From: Chitinimonas sp. BJB300
GTDB lineage: Bacteria > Pseudomonadota > Gammaproteobacteria > Burkholderiales > Chitinimonadaceae
Direction of reading: 5' to 3'
Assembly (NCBI RefSeq): GCF_002735695.1
Contig: NZ_PDZH01000042.1
Location: 1 to 36,560, forward strand
Length of the DNA stretch: 36,560 nt
The position numbers and the translations under genes are program-made. Position 1 is the stretch's first letter. Each line of letters starts with the position of its first letter. This document shows, in pieces, positions 25,900 through 36,560 of the stretch. Below the pieces are notes generated by a model. The model ran no database searches and was not told where the DNA came from. It saw only the letters and a list, made by a program, of their open reading frames with translations.

Positions 25900-27249
25900 T
25901 TATTTTCCAATACAGAAGCGGCTAAATATCTCGCCCAACAAGTCATCAGCGCTGAACTCACCCGTAATGGATGCCAAATCGTTTTGTGCGATCCGCAGCT
26001 CTTCGGCAAACAGTTCAACCTGTTGCCAAACCAATGCCGCGGTATTCAAATGTTGGCCAGCCCTACGAATCGCATCAAGGTGGCGCTCTCGCGCCAGAAA
26101 AATGCCCGCATCACTCCCACCCCAGCCAACCATTTTCAGCAAGGTATGTTTCAACTCGTCGAGCCCCAGCCCCGCCTTGGCGGATAAACGCAATACAGCG
26201 TGGCCATCTTCCTCGGCATGGCCTACCGACTCCCCGGTCAAATCAACCTTATTGAATACATGCACGCGCGGTAATGTATCGGGCAAGCGGGCGAGAATTA
26301 TTCGATCGTGTTCAGTTATTCCCTCGCGGCTATCGATCAGCAGCAACGCTAGATCAGCCTTTTGAACCGCCCCCCAGGTTCGTTCGATGCCGATTTTTTC
26401 TACCGTATCGTTAGTCTCACGTAGCCCAGCCGTATCAATGATATGCATGGGTACGCCATCAAGCTGAATGAGTTCACGTACCGTATCGCGCGTGGTGCCG
26501 GCAATATCTGTAACAATGGCAACCTCTTCTCCTGCTAGCGCATTCATCAAACTCGACTTACCCACATTGGGTTGGCCAATCAATACGACATGCATGCCTT
26601 CCCGTAGCAGGCTGCCCTGTTTGGCAGTACGCGCTACCCTGTCGAGTTGAGCGTGGATGCCCGCCAATTTCCCTCTGGCATCTGCTGCTTCAAGGAAATC
26701 GATGTCCTCCTCAGGAAAGTCCAGGGTAGCCTCGACCAACATTCGTAAATTGATCAACTGTTCTACCAGGGTATGAATCTCGGTAGAAAAAGCACCTGCC
26801 AATGACCGCAACGCAGACCGTGCTGCCGATTCGGAACCCGCATCAATCAGATCCGCCACGCTTTCGGCCTGGGCCAGATCAAGCTTGTCGTTTAAGAATG
26901 CACGGCGGGTAAACTCACCGGGCTCGGCTAAGCGAGTCCCCAATTCAAGGCAGCGTCGCAATAGCATCTGCATCACTACCGGGCCGCCATGGCCTTGGAG
27001 TTCCAATACATCTTCACCGGTAAAGGAGTGTGGACCAGGAAAGAAGATTGCCAACCCTTGGTCAATCAGTTCACCATCGCCAGCGCGAAAATCCACATAG
27101 TGCACATAGCGTGGTTTGAGCGGCTTACCCGCCAAAATCACAGCCAATTCGGTAAGGTTACTACCAGATATTCTGACTACACCTACCCCGCCGCGTCCGG
27201 GCGCAGTGGCAATAGCGGCAATGGTGTCTCGGTTAGGCAATTGGGTCAT
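25900..27249 (-). CDS. mnmE: tRNA uridine-5-carboxymethylaminomethyl GTPase MnmE
   Basis: The protein has 449 residues from the ATG at 27249 ([21 protein letters not shown]), the usual start; the frame extends 16 codons further without conservation. The N-terminal formyl-THF-binding domain and helical domain surround an inserted G domain: G1 [10 protein letters not shown]2 [10 protein letters not shown]3 DTAGLRE, G4 NKVD. The terminal FCIGK with the conserved cysteine is intact. With MnmG it modifies wobble U34 of tRNAs. There is no mnmG next to it in this window. Repeat copy E lies directly upstream. Confidence 0.98.
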   Translation of the reverse strand: MTQLPNRDTIAAIATAPGRGGVGVVRISGSNLTELAVILAGKPLKPRYVHYVDFRAGDGELIDQGLAIFFPGPHSFTGEDVLELQGHGGPVVMQMLLRRCLELGTRLAEPGEFTRRAFLNDKLDLAQAESVADLIDAGSESAARSALRSLAGAFSTEIHTLVEQLINLRMLVEATLDFPEEDIDFLEAADARGKLAGIHAQLDRVARTAKQGSLLREGMHVVLIGQPNVGKSSLMNALAGEEVAIVTDIAGTTRDTVRELIQLDGVPMHIIDTAGLRETNDTVEKIGIERTWGAVQKADLALLLIDSREGITEHDRIILARLPDTLPRVHVFNKVDLTGESVGHAEEDGHAVLRLSAKAGLGLDELKHTLLKMVGWGGSDAGIFLARERHLDAIRRAGQHLNTAALVWQQVELFAEELRIAQNDLASITGEFSADDLLGEIFSRFCIGK

Positions 27250-27300
27250 AGCAGTGGCCGGCAAAAAACATGAGGAAGAGGGATACGTGATAATCATCCC

Positions 27301-27501
27301 TTGGAACTAGTTCAAATCTTACTGCTCAGCCGTGATCAGATCTCATGTGCTGCTCGAAAGCCCCCGCAAGGGAGACGCCGAACCGCTAGGGTGCTTCGCA
27401 CCAAGCAGTTCGCAACCTCATGTATCCACACGTACATTCCGGTTTTTGTGCTGCGCTTCACTTTGCTAACAGCCGCTCAAAACAGAACGTACAGATCCTT
27501 A
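27301..27501 (-). repeat. MITE-like repeat, type 2, with nested hairpin insert (copy E)
   Basis: The body 27304-27498 follows copy D closely on the minus strand (ACCGGAATGTAC, GGTGAAGCGCAGC..CAGC, CTGATCACGGCTGAGCAGTAAG). It is interrupted at about 27360-27414 by 55 extra bases. The insert forms its own stem-loop, GAACCGCTAGGGTGC against GCACCAAGCAGTTC. The outer flanks are TTG/TTA. Confidence 0.85.
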
Positions 27502-27526
27502 GAAAAACCTTGAACCGGTCATATAA

Positions 27527-27555
27527 GAAAAAGCCCGGCAAAGCCGGGCTTTTTC
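27527..27555 (-). terminator. intrinsic terminator of the rpmH-yidC operon
   Basis: A perfect 13-bp stem GAAAAAGCCCGGC/GCCGGGCTTTTTC with loop AAA lies 19 bp beyond the yidC stop. It is symmetric and could also act rightward. Confidence 0.95.
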
Positions 27556-27574
27556 AACTGATGGGAAGAACAAC

Positions 27575-29236
27575 TTACCTGGCTTTCGCCTTGTCCTCAC
27601 CCTCAATCATGCGAGTGATATACCACTGCTGACCGATGGAGAAGAGGTTATTCACCACCCAGTACAATACAAGACCAGCAGGGAAGAAAATGAACATCAC
27701 CGACATCACGAGCGGCATGATCTTCATCATCTTATCTTGCATCGGATCAGCAGCTGGTGGATTCAGCAAGGTCTGCACATACATCGAGATAGCCATCAAG
27801 ATGGGTAGTACATAGTAAGGGTCAGCAACAGACAAGTCGTGAATCCACAGTATCCACGGTGCCTGACGTAATTCCACCGCTGCCAGTAGCATCCAGTACA
27901 AGCCCATAAACACCGGAATCTGCACCAACACAGGTAAACACCCAGCAATCGGGTTGGCTTTTTCCTGCTTGTACATCTCCATCACTGCTTGCTGGAACTT
28001 CATCCGATCGTCGCCGTACTGTTCCTTCATCTTCTGCATGCGCGGAGCCAGCTTTTTCATCTTCGCCATAGAACGGTAGGATGCCGCCGACAAAGGATAG
28101 AAAGCGAGCTTGATCAGCAGCGTGAAGATGACAATGGCCCAGCCCCAATTACCCACAAGGGCATGGATCTTATCCAGCACCCAGAACATAGGCTTAGCCA
28201 AAACGGTGAAGATACCGTAGTCCTTGACCAAATCCAGGCCGGACGCGGCGGCTTCCAAAGCTCGTGTCTCTTGCGGGCCTGCATACAAAGGCACATCAAC
28301 TACGCCTGTCGCGCCCGGCGCAATCGTCGGCACCTTGACAATGGCGCCTGCCGAATACAAATCACCGACACGCTCCACCACAAAACGGCAGTCCGTCGTA
28401 CCGCAGGTATTGTTCAAGCCATTAGGCGACAACAACCATGCACTCGCAAAGTAATGCTGCAGCATGGCAATCCAGCCATCCTTGCCGCTCTTTGCATACT
28501 TAGGTTCACCTTTGTCGATATCCTTGAAGGCTACCTTTTGGAATTTGGTCTCGCCGGTATAAACAGCGGGTCCAGTAAATGTAGAGGCGCCAAGATGCCC
28601 ACCACTACCTCTAGGCTCTTTGCCATCACGCATCAACCGGAAATAAGCCTCGACATCCAATGGTTCTTTACGACCATTGGTTACTTCATGCTTTACATCA
28701 ATAACGTAGCTGCCACGCTTGAATGTGTAGATCTTTGCGACCTTTACACCATCGACTTCAGGCGCTTCCAGACGCAAGCTGACACTATTGAAACCGGGCT
28801 GCAGCACCATCAAGCTGTCTTTAGCCGTAAACAAGGTGCGATGCGTAGGCAGATTAGGCATGCCTGCTTTGATCAAGCCCGTTTGCGCTACATACACATG
28901 TTCCGGCCCTTCTTGAAACAACACGAAGGGGGTCTTGACATCTTCATGTTGGCCATGCTGCGTCAGCGTCAGCTTACGGAGATCCCCACCCATGGTGTCG
29001 ATTTCAGCTTGCATCACATCCGTGTTGACCTTGATGCGTCCGCCGTTTTGCAATTTACCGGGGGCTTCTGTTACTGCAGGAGGTGTGGCCGCCGCCGTAA
29101 CGGTGGTGACGCTACCTGGCTGACTGCTCAAAGATGGGGCAGCACCGGGGACTATTTTAGGCGCGAACCATTGTTGCCAACCAAATAGGATGGCAACAGA
29201 CAGCACAACAAAAACAATAAGGCGTTTGGTATCCAT
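27575..29236 (-). CDS. yidC: membrane protein insertase YidC (Oxa1 family)
   Basis: The 553-residue protein has an N-terminal anchor (RLIVFVVLSVAILFGWQQWF), an Ala/Thr-rich linker and the large periplasmic beta-supersandwich. The conserved five-helix core starts near FWVLDKIHALVGNWGWAIV. FYPLSAASYRSMAKMKKLAPRM contains the groove arginine, and NPIAGCLPVLVQIPVFMGLYW is typical of the family. FPAGLVLYWVVNNLFSIGQQ closes the core. It inserts inner-membrane proteins alone or with SecYEG. It is the last gene of the rpmH-rnpA-yidD-yidC cluster. Confidence 0.98.
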   Translation of the reverse strand: MDTKRLIVFVVLSVAILFGWQQWFAPKIVPGAAPSLSSQPGSVTTVTAAATPPAVTEAPGKLQNGGRIKVNTDVMQAEIDTMGGDLRKLTLTQHGQHEDVKTPFVLFQEGPEHVYVAQTGLIKAGMPNLPTHRTLFTAKDSLMVLQPGFNSVSLRLEAPEVDGVKVAKIYTFKRGSYVIDVKHEVTNGRKEPLDVEAYFRLMRDGKEPRGSGGHLGASTFTGPAVYTGETKFQKVAFKDIDKGEPKYAKSGKDGWIAMLQHYFASAWLLSPNGLNNTCGTTDCRFVVERVGDLYSAGAIVKVPTIAPGATGVVDVPLYAGPQETRALEAAASGLDLVKDYGIFTVLAKPMFWVLDKIHALVGNWGWAIVIFTLLIKLAFYPLSAASYRSMAKMKKLAPRMQKMKEQYGDDRMKFQQAVMEMYKQEKANPIAGCLPVLVQIPVFMGLYWMLLAAVELRQAPWILWIHDLSVADPYYVLPILMAISMYVQTLLNPPAADPMQDKMMKIMPLVMSVMFIFFPAGLVLYWVVNNLFSIGQQWYITRMIEGEDKAKAR

Positions 29237-29258
29237 GCGCGGAATTTCTCATCGGAGA

Positions 29259-29468
29259 TCAGGGCACAGGATCGTGCCCGTGGCCACCCCAAGGGTGGCA
29301 GCGGCAAAGCCGGCGGATTGTAAGCCATCCGCCGCGCCTCGCGCCATGACAGCGCAGGGCGTCTATCGCGTACTGAGAACAGGTCGGCGTAAAGCGGCAG
29401 TTCGGACCAAGAAAGGGGCTAATTGCGTAACGGTAAAGCTGAACCAGTGCTATCAGGAGACGGGACAT
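29259..29468 (-). CDS. yidD: membrane protein insertion efficiency factor YidD
   Basis: The 69-residue protein is of the YidD family, with the signature [20 protein letters not shown] followed by [12 protein letters not shown] and [17 protein letters not shown]. It is a small amphipathic membrane-associated protein that assists YidC. It overlaps the 3' end of rnpA by 16 bp and precedes yidC by 22 bp. Confidence 0.97.
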   Translation of the reverse strand: MSRLLIALVQLYRYAISPFLGPNCRFTPTCSQYAIDALRCHGARRGGWLTIRRLCRCHPWGGHGHDPVP

Positions 29469-29806
29469 GTGGCGAAACGGGCAAACAGTTTCAGCAGGGC
29501 AGCTTGCGCTTGCGGGGCTTCGCTCCGATGGAACGAACGCTTTGCCCGCACCACCAAGTCCAACCCGACCAACGAAGCAGCTTCACGGCGGAAATGCTCT
29601 CGTACTGTGCGCTTAATGAAGTTGCGTCCCACAGCACGGCGTTCAACTTTCTTACCAACAACTAAGCCGAGTCTGGCTCGCCCCAGCTGATTAGGCAGAA
29701 CCCAGACTTGGAAGAAAGCATTGGCTTGATTACGCCGTAAACTAAAAACGGATGAAAACTCATCCGTTTTTAACAGGCGTTGCTGCCTGGTGAAGCACTG
29801 CGACAA
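29453..29806 (-). CDS. rnpA: ribonuclease P protein component
   Basis: The 117-residue protein carries the RNR region [22 protein letters not shown] and the start [11 protein letters not shown]. It binds RNase P RNA and helps mature tRNA 5' ends. The start codon is TTG (29806), 8 bp after the rpmH stop; no ATG lies nearby in frame. A poor start plus the hairpin inside codons 12-21 would keep RnpA far below L34. Confidence 0.95.
   Translation of the reverse strand: MSQCFTRQQRLLKTDEFSSVFSLRRNQANAFFQVWVLPNQLGRARLGLVVGKKVERRAVGRNFIKRTVREHFRREAASLVGLDLVVRAKRSFHRSEAPQAQAALLKLFARFATCPVS
29744..29771 (-). terminator. terminator-like hairpin inside rnpA coding sequence
   Basis: The 12-bp perfect stem AAAAACGGATGA/TCATCCGTTTTT has a 4-base loop and the T-run of an intrinsic terminator on either strand. 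It lies about 35-60 nt into rnpA and would attenuate transcription after rpmH. Confidence 0.7.
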
Positions 29807-29814
29807 TCGTCAGC

Positions 29815-29949
29815 TCAGACCGACAGGCTATGACGGCCCTTGGCGCGGCGTGCTGCCAGAACGGCGCGACCACCACGGGTACGGCTGCGCACCAAAAAGC
29901 CGTGGGTACGCTTGCGACGAATCACAGAGGGTTGATAAGTACGTTTCAT
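29815..29949 (-). CDS. rpmH: 50S ribosomal protein L34
   Basis: The 44-residue protein opens [20 protein letters not shown] and continues [20 protein letters not shown]. Length and sequence are canonical. AGGGGC lies 7 nt before the ATG. It is the first gene of the leftward cluster; its promoter is in the dnaA upstream region. Confidence 0.98.
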   Translation of the reverse strand: MKRTYQPSVIRRKRTHGFLVRSRTRGGRAVLAARRAKGRHSLSV

Positions 29950-30037
29950 GGCAATGCCCCTAAGGCGTGTCTTGTGAAGAAACGCGCAATTAGACGGAAA
30001 AAGCCTATATCTGTCAATGCCCTTATTTTGATTTGCC

Positions 30038-30046
30038 TGTGGATAA
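30038..30046 (-). promoter_or_regulatory. consensus DnaA box between rpmH and dnaA
   Basis: TGTGGATAA is the exact complement of the TTATCCACA DnaA 9-mer, in the 261-bp divergent region that holds the rpmH and dnaA promoters. It is the only perfect box there and suits dnaA autoregulation or an origin part. Confidence 0.7.
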
Positions 30047-30210
30047 GCCTGGGGAAAGTGACTAAAATAGGCGGTCGATCAATGTAGCCAGCAGGCTTCT
30101 CAAGCTGCCAGCTCGCACGCACCGGCCGCGCACCTCGTTTGTACCATTAGAGGGTTAGCCGCGATATACGCCGTTCGCACAACACCGGCCGCGCCGCAAG
30201 ATTCCAATAC

Positions 30211-31608
30211 ATGATGTCACCCGTCGAACAGTTTTGGCCGAGTTGCCTTGCTCGGTTCGCAGACGAATTGTCCGCTCAACAGTTCAACACCTGGATCAAG
30301 CCGCTTTCATTCTCGGTTGAGAGCGACGCTTTGGCGTTGTACGCGCCTAACCAGTTCTCTCTGCAATTTGTCCGCGATCGCTTTCTCGGCCGCATCGAAA
30401 AGTACGCTGATGAGTTCTTTGGGGAGTCAATGGCGATTGAGCTGCGTGTTAGCGAAAAACCGCGCACACCGCCGGTGTCCATTCGCTCGGACAACAACAG
30501 CCCCGTCAGTAACGGCAATGCGGTAGAAGTAGAGGCGCAACCTTCCGCAAGGCCAACACCTGCGCGTCAAATTGCGCCTGCCAATGAAACAACGCGACTG
30601 AATCCGTCGTTCACTTTCGACACATTGGTGACAGGTAAGGCCAACCAATTGGCACGGGCGGCAGCTATACAAATTGCTGAAAATCCTGGCACTGCCTACA
30701 ACCCGCTGTTTGTCTATGGCGGCGTAGGTCTTGGTAAGACGCACTTGATCCAGGCTATCGGCAATTACATGCATCAGCACAATCCGCAAGCCAAAATCCG
30801 CTATATCCATGCGGAACGTTATGTGGCGGACGTCGTACGCGCCTATCAGCACAAAGCTTTCGATGAATTCAAGCGCTACTACCACTCGCTTGATCTCTTA
30901 CTGATCGATGATATTCAGTTCTTCTCTGGCAAAAATCGCACACAAGAAGAATTTTTCTATGCCTTCAATGCTCTGATTGAAGGCCATCGCCAAGTAATCA
31001 TCACGTCAGATCGCTACCCAAAAGAGATCGAGGGCATAGAAGATCGGCTGATTTCCCGTTTTGGCTGGGGCTTGACCGTCGCCATCGAACCGCCCGAACT
31101 TGAAATGCGGGTAGCGATTCTGCACAAGAAAGCCGAATCAGATGGGTTCAAGCTCGATTCAAGCGTGTCTTTCTTTATTGCTAAACACATTCGTTCGAAT
31201 GTACGTGAGCTTGAGGGCGCATTGAAACGAGTACTGGCGTACTCACGTTTTACTGGCGAGCAGATCACCTTGGAGGTGGCCAAGGAAGCCCTGAAAGACA
31301 TTTTGGCGTCGGGCAACAAGTTAATTTCTGTTGAGAACATCCAGAAAACCGTTGCTGATTTCTACAAAATCAAAATCTCGGATATGCATTCGAAGAAGCG
31401 GACCCGTGACATCGCCCGTCCGCGTCAAATTGCCATGGCTCTCGCCAAAGATCTGACACAAATGAGCCTTCCAGCCATTGGTGAGGCCTTTGGTGGCCGT
31501 GATCACACAACGGTGCTTCATGCCTGTAAAACCATTGCTTCGCTGAGACAAACAGATGCAACGATGAACCACGATTACAACGTTCTTGCGCAGATTTTGC
31601 GTAACTAG
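30211..31608 (+). CDS. dnaA: chromosomal replication initiator protein DnaA
   Basis: The 465-residue protein has all four domains. The N-terminal domain begins [22 protein letters not shown], and a variable linker runs to about residue 125. The AAA+ core has Walker [10 protein letters not shown] at about 170, Walker [14 protein letters not shown] and the [10 protein letters not shown] box. The C-terminal DNA-binding domain has the signature [17 protein letters not shown]. Two ATGs stand in tandem at the start. It is divergent from rpmH and is followed by dnaN and gyrB. Confidence 0.99.
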   Translation: MMSPVEQFWPSCLARFADELSAQQFNTWIKPLSFSVESDALALYAPNQFSLQFVRDRFLGRIEKYADEFFGESMAIELRVSEKPRTPPVSIRSDNNSPVSNGNAVEVEAQPSARPTPARQIAPANETTRLNPSFTFDTLVTGKANQLARAAAIQIAENPGTAYNPLFVYGGVGLGKTHLIQAIGNYMHQHNPQAKIRYIHAERYVADVVRAYQHKAFDEFKRYYHSLDLLLIDDIQFFSGKNRTQEEFFYAFNALIEGHRQVIITSDRYPKEIEGIEDRLISRFGWGLTVAIEPPELEMRVAILHKKAESDGFKLDSSVSFFIAKHIRSNVRELEGALKRVLAYSRFTGEQITLEVAKEALKDILASGNKLISVENIQKTVADFYKIKISDMHSKKRTRDIARPRQIAMALAKDLTQMSLPAIGEAFGGRDHTTVLHACKTIASLRQTDATMNHDYNVLAQILRN

Positions 31609-31812
31609 GAAGTTTGTACATAAAGCAGTAGAAAATGTGGGTAAGTCAGTTTTAAGCAGTGAGCAAAAAAAGGCACCACAAACGACTCACAGCGATAATG
31701 CAAAGATACGCACAGGGGAATTTTTAGGCAACGCCTTGAAGTAAAACGGGAAAATCAGTTTTCCACAGAAAACATCGACCTTTATTTATCTATCTTCAGG
31801 AACTACTTACTT
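31609..31812. other. dnaA-dnaN intergenic region, candidate oriC component
   Basis: The 204 bp hold near-consensus DnaA boxes TGTGGGTAA (31636-31644) and TTTTCCACA (31759-31767), one mismatch each. A weaker TGTACATAA is at about 31616, and an AT-rich CCTTTATTTATCTATCTT follows the last box. Gene orientation diverges at the adjacent rpmH/dnaA junction, as expected near an origin. Confidence 0.55.
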
Positions 31813-32919
31813 ATGTTGCTGATACAAGCAGATCGCGATTCTCTCCTCAAGCCGTTGACTATGGTTACCGGTATTGTTGAGCGTCGACATACTTTGCCAA
31901 TCTTGTCCAATGTCTTGATTGCCAAACAAAACAGCCAACTCACCTTTTTGGCTACCGACCTGGAAATCCAGATCACGACTGACCACGCACACAGCGAAGG
32001 CGGCGATTTCCAACTGACAATTTCAGCCAAAAAATTTCAAGATATCCTGCGCGCTATTCCTGATGGCGCATCGGTCAGTCTTGACCAAGACGATAGCCGT
32101 CTAACCGTCAGAGCGGGCAAAAGCCGTTTCAATTTACAGACTTTGCCAGCTCAGGATTTTCCGAAATTAGCGATTGATACCAACGTAAAGAGCGTGATCA
32201 AGCTGCCACAAAGTCAGCTGAAGAACCTGATCAGCCGAGTACAATTTGCTATGGCGCATCAGGACATCCGTTACTATCTGAATGGTCTGTTCATGGTGAC
32301 TGATGGCCATGAACTCAAACTGATCGCGACAGATGGGCATCGTTTGGCATATGTCGGCAGCAATATCGAAAACAGCGTTGAACGCAACGAAGTCATCCTG
32401 CCACGCAAAACCATCCTTGAGCTTTACAAGTTGCTGGCTGACATTGACGATGAAGTAACCATTGAAATTGGTCAGAATCAGGTCAAGTTCTCCTTCGGTA
32501 ATATCGTGATTCACTCAAAAGTCGTCGATGGCAAGTTCCCGGATTACAATCGGGTTGTGCCAAGTGGTAACGACAAACTGGTACCGCTGAATCGGCTCCA
32601 GTTATTGGCGTCCTTACAGCGAGCCGCCATTTTGTCGAACGAGAAATTCCGGGGGGTGCGTTTAGTCCTTAGTGATGGCACACTGAAGATCATCTGTAAC
32701 AACAGCGAGCAAGAAGAAGCGACTGAAGAGTTGGAAATTGCGTATCAAGGAGATCCACTTGATGTTGGCTTCAACATTGGCTATTTACTTGATGTGCTAA
32801 CCAATCTGGACCATGAAGCACTTGTGTTCGCATTTGGTGACCATGCCACTAGCAGTACCTTGGTTACTGTGCCAGAAGAGCCCAATTTCAAATACGTTGT
32901 GATGCCAATGCGTATTTAG
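31813..32919 (+). CDS. dnaN: DNA polymerase III beta subunit (sliding clamp)
   Basis: The 368-residue protein has the usual three clamp domains. Recognisable parts are LPILSNVLIAKQNSQLTFLATDLEI, LIATDGHRLAYV, DGKFPDYNRVVP, the NEKFRGVRLVLSDG stretch and the carboxy-terminal YVVMPMRI. It tethers Pol III to DNA. AGGAAC lies upstream of the ATG. A hairpin terminator follows. Confidence 0.99.
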   Translation: MLLIQADRDSLLKPLTMVTGIVERRHTLPILSNVLIAKQNSQLTFLATDLEIQITTDHAHSEGGDFQLTISAKKFQDILRAIPDGASVSLDQDDSRLTVRAGKSRFNLQTLPAQDFPKLAIDTNVKSVIKLPQSQLKNLISRVQFAMAHQDIRYYLNGLFMVTDGHELKLIATDGHRLAYVGSNIENSVERNEVILPRKTILELYKLLADIDDEVTIEIGQNQVKFSFGNIVIHSKVVDGKFPDYNRVVPSGNDKLVPLNRLQLLASLQRAAILSNEKFRGVRLVLSDGTLKIICNNSEQEEATEELEIAYQGDPLDVGFNIGYLLDVLTNLDHEALVFAFGDHATSSTLVTVPEEPNFKYVVMPMRI

Positions 32920-32939
32920 ACGTCAAGGCAGCAAGACGG

Positions 32940-32962
32940 AGCCGGCCACATAATGGCCGGCT
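32940..32962 (+). terminator. terminator after dnaN
   Basis: The stem AGCCGGCCA/TGGCCGGCT with loop CATAA is followed by TTTAGTATTTTTATC, a broken T-tract. It probably separates dnaN from gyrB. Confidence 0.7.
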
Positions 32963-33047
32963 TTAGTATTTTTATCAGTACAGGGAAGTTGTTGTTTTCA
33001 CAGGGTTTGTGAGGCTCAACGAAACCCAGATAGCACCAGGTGGATAA

Positions 33048-35447
<2,400 letters not shown>

Positions 35448-35525
35448 TTTTGAGGATTGTTGTTGTCGGGTGCCACGATTAGTTAAATCCGCGCCAAGTT
35501 AGCTAAAAGCTAGTGCCATAGTTAG

Positions 35526-35743
35526 TTACAAGAAGCACGCCTTATGTTGAAGGTAGCCGTGCTTCTTGGCCTTCTCGCCGGCACAGAGATGAAATGCGCT
35601 CTCCCGTAGCGTCCAGACCAGCTTCTCGATAGTGTTTGGGCTGGCGCGCTTACTGCCTAGAAGCGAACCTAGGATGAAGTGGGCATCTACAGCCAGGGCT
35701 AGTGGACTGATTTCGTGTAATGACCCAGCGAAACCTGCACAGG
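35526..35743 (-). pseudogene. possible 3' remnant of an unidentified gene interrupted by an IS
   Basis: A minus-strand frame not among the longer ORFs ends at a TAA (35526-35528) and reads ...HEISPLALAVDAHFILGSLL...TIEKLVWTLRESAFHLCAGEKAKKHGYL... The composition is protein-like, but no family is recognised. It has no start and runs into the transposase region. It could be chance. Confidence 0.3.
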
Positions 35744-36475
35744 TTAAGCAGCTAATGTATACATCGCCGCAGGGGTTTTCATCTTCAGTGCCTGGTGCGG
35801 CCTTCTATGGTTGTAAAACTGTATCCAGTCCGCAATCACCCGGCTGGCATGCTGCAAGGTCTCGAACCGGTAGCGATGCACGCACTGTTCCTTCAGCGTC
35901 CGGATCACTCTCTCCACCATGCCGTTCTGCTGCGGGCAATGTGGGGTGATGAACTCCTGCCGCAAACCATAGCTACGCACCAAGGCGGTATACGCCCGGC
36001 TGGTGAAGACCAAACCATTGTCGCTGCGCAGCAAGAATGGCTGCGGTACACGACCCAAGGTACCGAAGCGGGCAATCAAGGCTTGCTCCAACGCATTGCT
36101 GGCAGTACTCGCTTTGCCACTCCTCGATAGATGCCAGCCCAGTAACTCCCGCATGTGGCAATCCATCACCAACGCCAATGTGGCCCAGCCATCTCGTCCA
36201 GCCCAAACACGGCATAGATCAGTCGACCAGCGCTCGTTGGGCGCCGTGGCAACAGAAGGTAGCGCCTGGATACGGGGACGAAAACCTATCGGCCGTTTCC
36301 GCACTTGCCAGCCCATCAATTGAAACACCCGCTGCACGGTGTTCTTGTTGAAACCCAGCAAATGCGCCACCGTGCGATAACCAAACGACGGGGATTCCTC
36401 GATCAGCGCTTTGATTGGTCCGGCGAAACGATCCTGAACCGCCCCGGGTTTTGAGGAGGCTTCTTGATCATAGAG
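35744..36475 (-). pseudogene. IS3-family transposase OrfB, 5'-truncated
   Basis: The rve/DDE integrase core is complete: ERWSTDLCRVWAG (first D), LLRSDNGLVFTS (second D), QQNGMVERVIRTLKEQ (E), then YNHRRPHQALKMKTPA. The upstream HTH-type part begins GPIKALIEESPSFGYRTVAHLLGF. The first ~20 residues and any OrfA are missing: beyond about 36475 the same frame (open to 36550) reads the antisense of a different IS gene. So the element has lost its 5' end and own start and is probably inactive alone. Confidence 0.8.
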
Positions 36476-36484
36476 AATAGTGCC

Positions 36485-36560
36485 ATGAAGAAGACGACCC
36501 CCTTTTCCCCGGAAGTTCGCGAACGTGCGGTGCGTATGGTGCAGGAACATCGTGCCGATT
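36485..36560 (+). CDS. IS3-family transposase OrfA, 5' part, runs off the window
   Basis: The frame opens with MKKTTPFSPEVRERAVRMVQ followed by EHRAD. This is the common start of IS3-family (IS407-like) OrfA proteins with an N-terminal HTH. It is divergent from the truncated OrfB, so it belongs to a second IS copy that probably caused the truncation. Confidence 0.75.
   Translation, partial: MKKTTPFSPEVRERAVRMVQEHRAD

Noticed and set aside
10479-27501. CRISPR array
   Set aside because: The repeats are long, dispersed, carry terminal inverted repeats and have genes between them; there are no regular spacers and no cas genes.
27989-29188. 399-residue plus-strand ORF opposite yidC
   Set aside because: It is a shadow of the well-conserved yidC on the other strand, with no recognisable motifs.
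35744-36550. Complete transposase starting at 36550
   Set aside because: The first ~25 residues are the antisense of an OrfA from another IS; the true N-terminus is missing.

Overview
The window looks like the chromosomal replication-origin region of a betaproteobacterium, perhaps of the Neisseriales/Chitinimonas sort; genus and species cannot be fixed by eye. The grounds are the gene order rpmH-rnpA-yidD-yidC (leftward) facing dnaA-dnaN-gyrB (rightward), a pyrB/pseudo-pyrC pair downstream of yqgE-ruvX, a three-gene pntAA-pntAB-pntB transhydrogenase operon, and an RFN (FMN) riboswitch in front of ribB. All proteins are of Gram-negative type.

Layout. 1-3.7 kb: an AT-rich stretch carrying one large pilY1-like type IV pilus adhesin/tip gene. 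3.7-7.9 kb: a leftward block, yqgE-ruvX-small MreB-like protein-pyrB-pyrC' followed by an acyl-CoA-binding protein. 7.9-15.8 kb: DNA photolyase, two alpha/beta hydrolases, an AlgZ/AlgR-type (LytS/LytTR) two-component pair, comM and a small predicted outer-membrane barrel. 15.9-19.3 kb: tRNA-Gly(CCC), a FadI-like thiolase, and an orphan ParA-type ATPase overlapping a CobW/G3E GTPase. 19.5-22.2 kb: ribB with its FMN riboswitch, a glutathione transferase and a ricin-B-type lipoprotein. 22.4-25.3 kb: pnt operon. 25.9-30 kb: mnmE, yidC, yidD, rnpA, rpmH. 30.2-35.4 kb: dnaA, candidate oriC, dnaN, gyrB. 35.5-36.6 kb: IS3-family remnants.

The most unusual thing is a dense set of short, structured, non-coding repeats between 10.4 and 27.5 kb. 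At least nine are visible, most about 130-145 bp (195 bp with a nested insert), and all are intergenic. They share terminal inverted repeats of the type GAACCTGTYTAAAG, a common central hairpin (CGGAATGTAC..GTACATGAG type), and in several copies a TTA on both flanks. They look like MITEs, comparable in style to neisserial Correia elements but with different sequence. Copies have settled in functionally loaded places: one lies inside the transcribed leader between the FMN riboswitch and ribB, one supplies the stop codon of pntB, one lies in the leader of the parA-G3E pair, and one carries a nested hairpin insertion. Other points are a pyrC' that has lost its metal-binding HxH, an MreB-like mini-protein where pseudomonads keep pyrR, and a perfect terminator-like hairpin inside the rnpA coding sequence.
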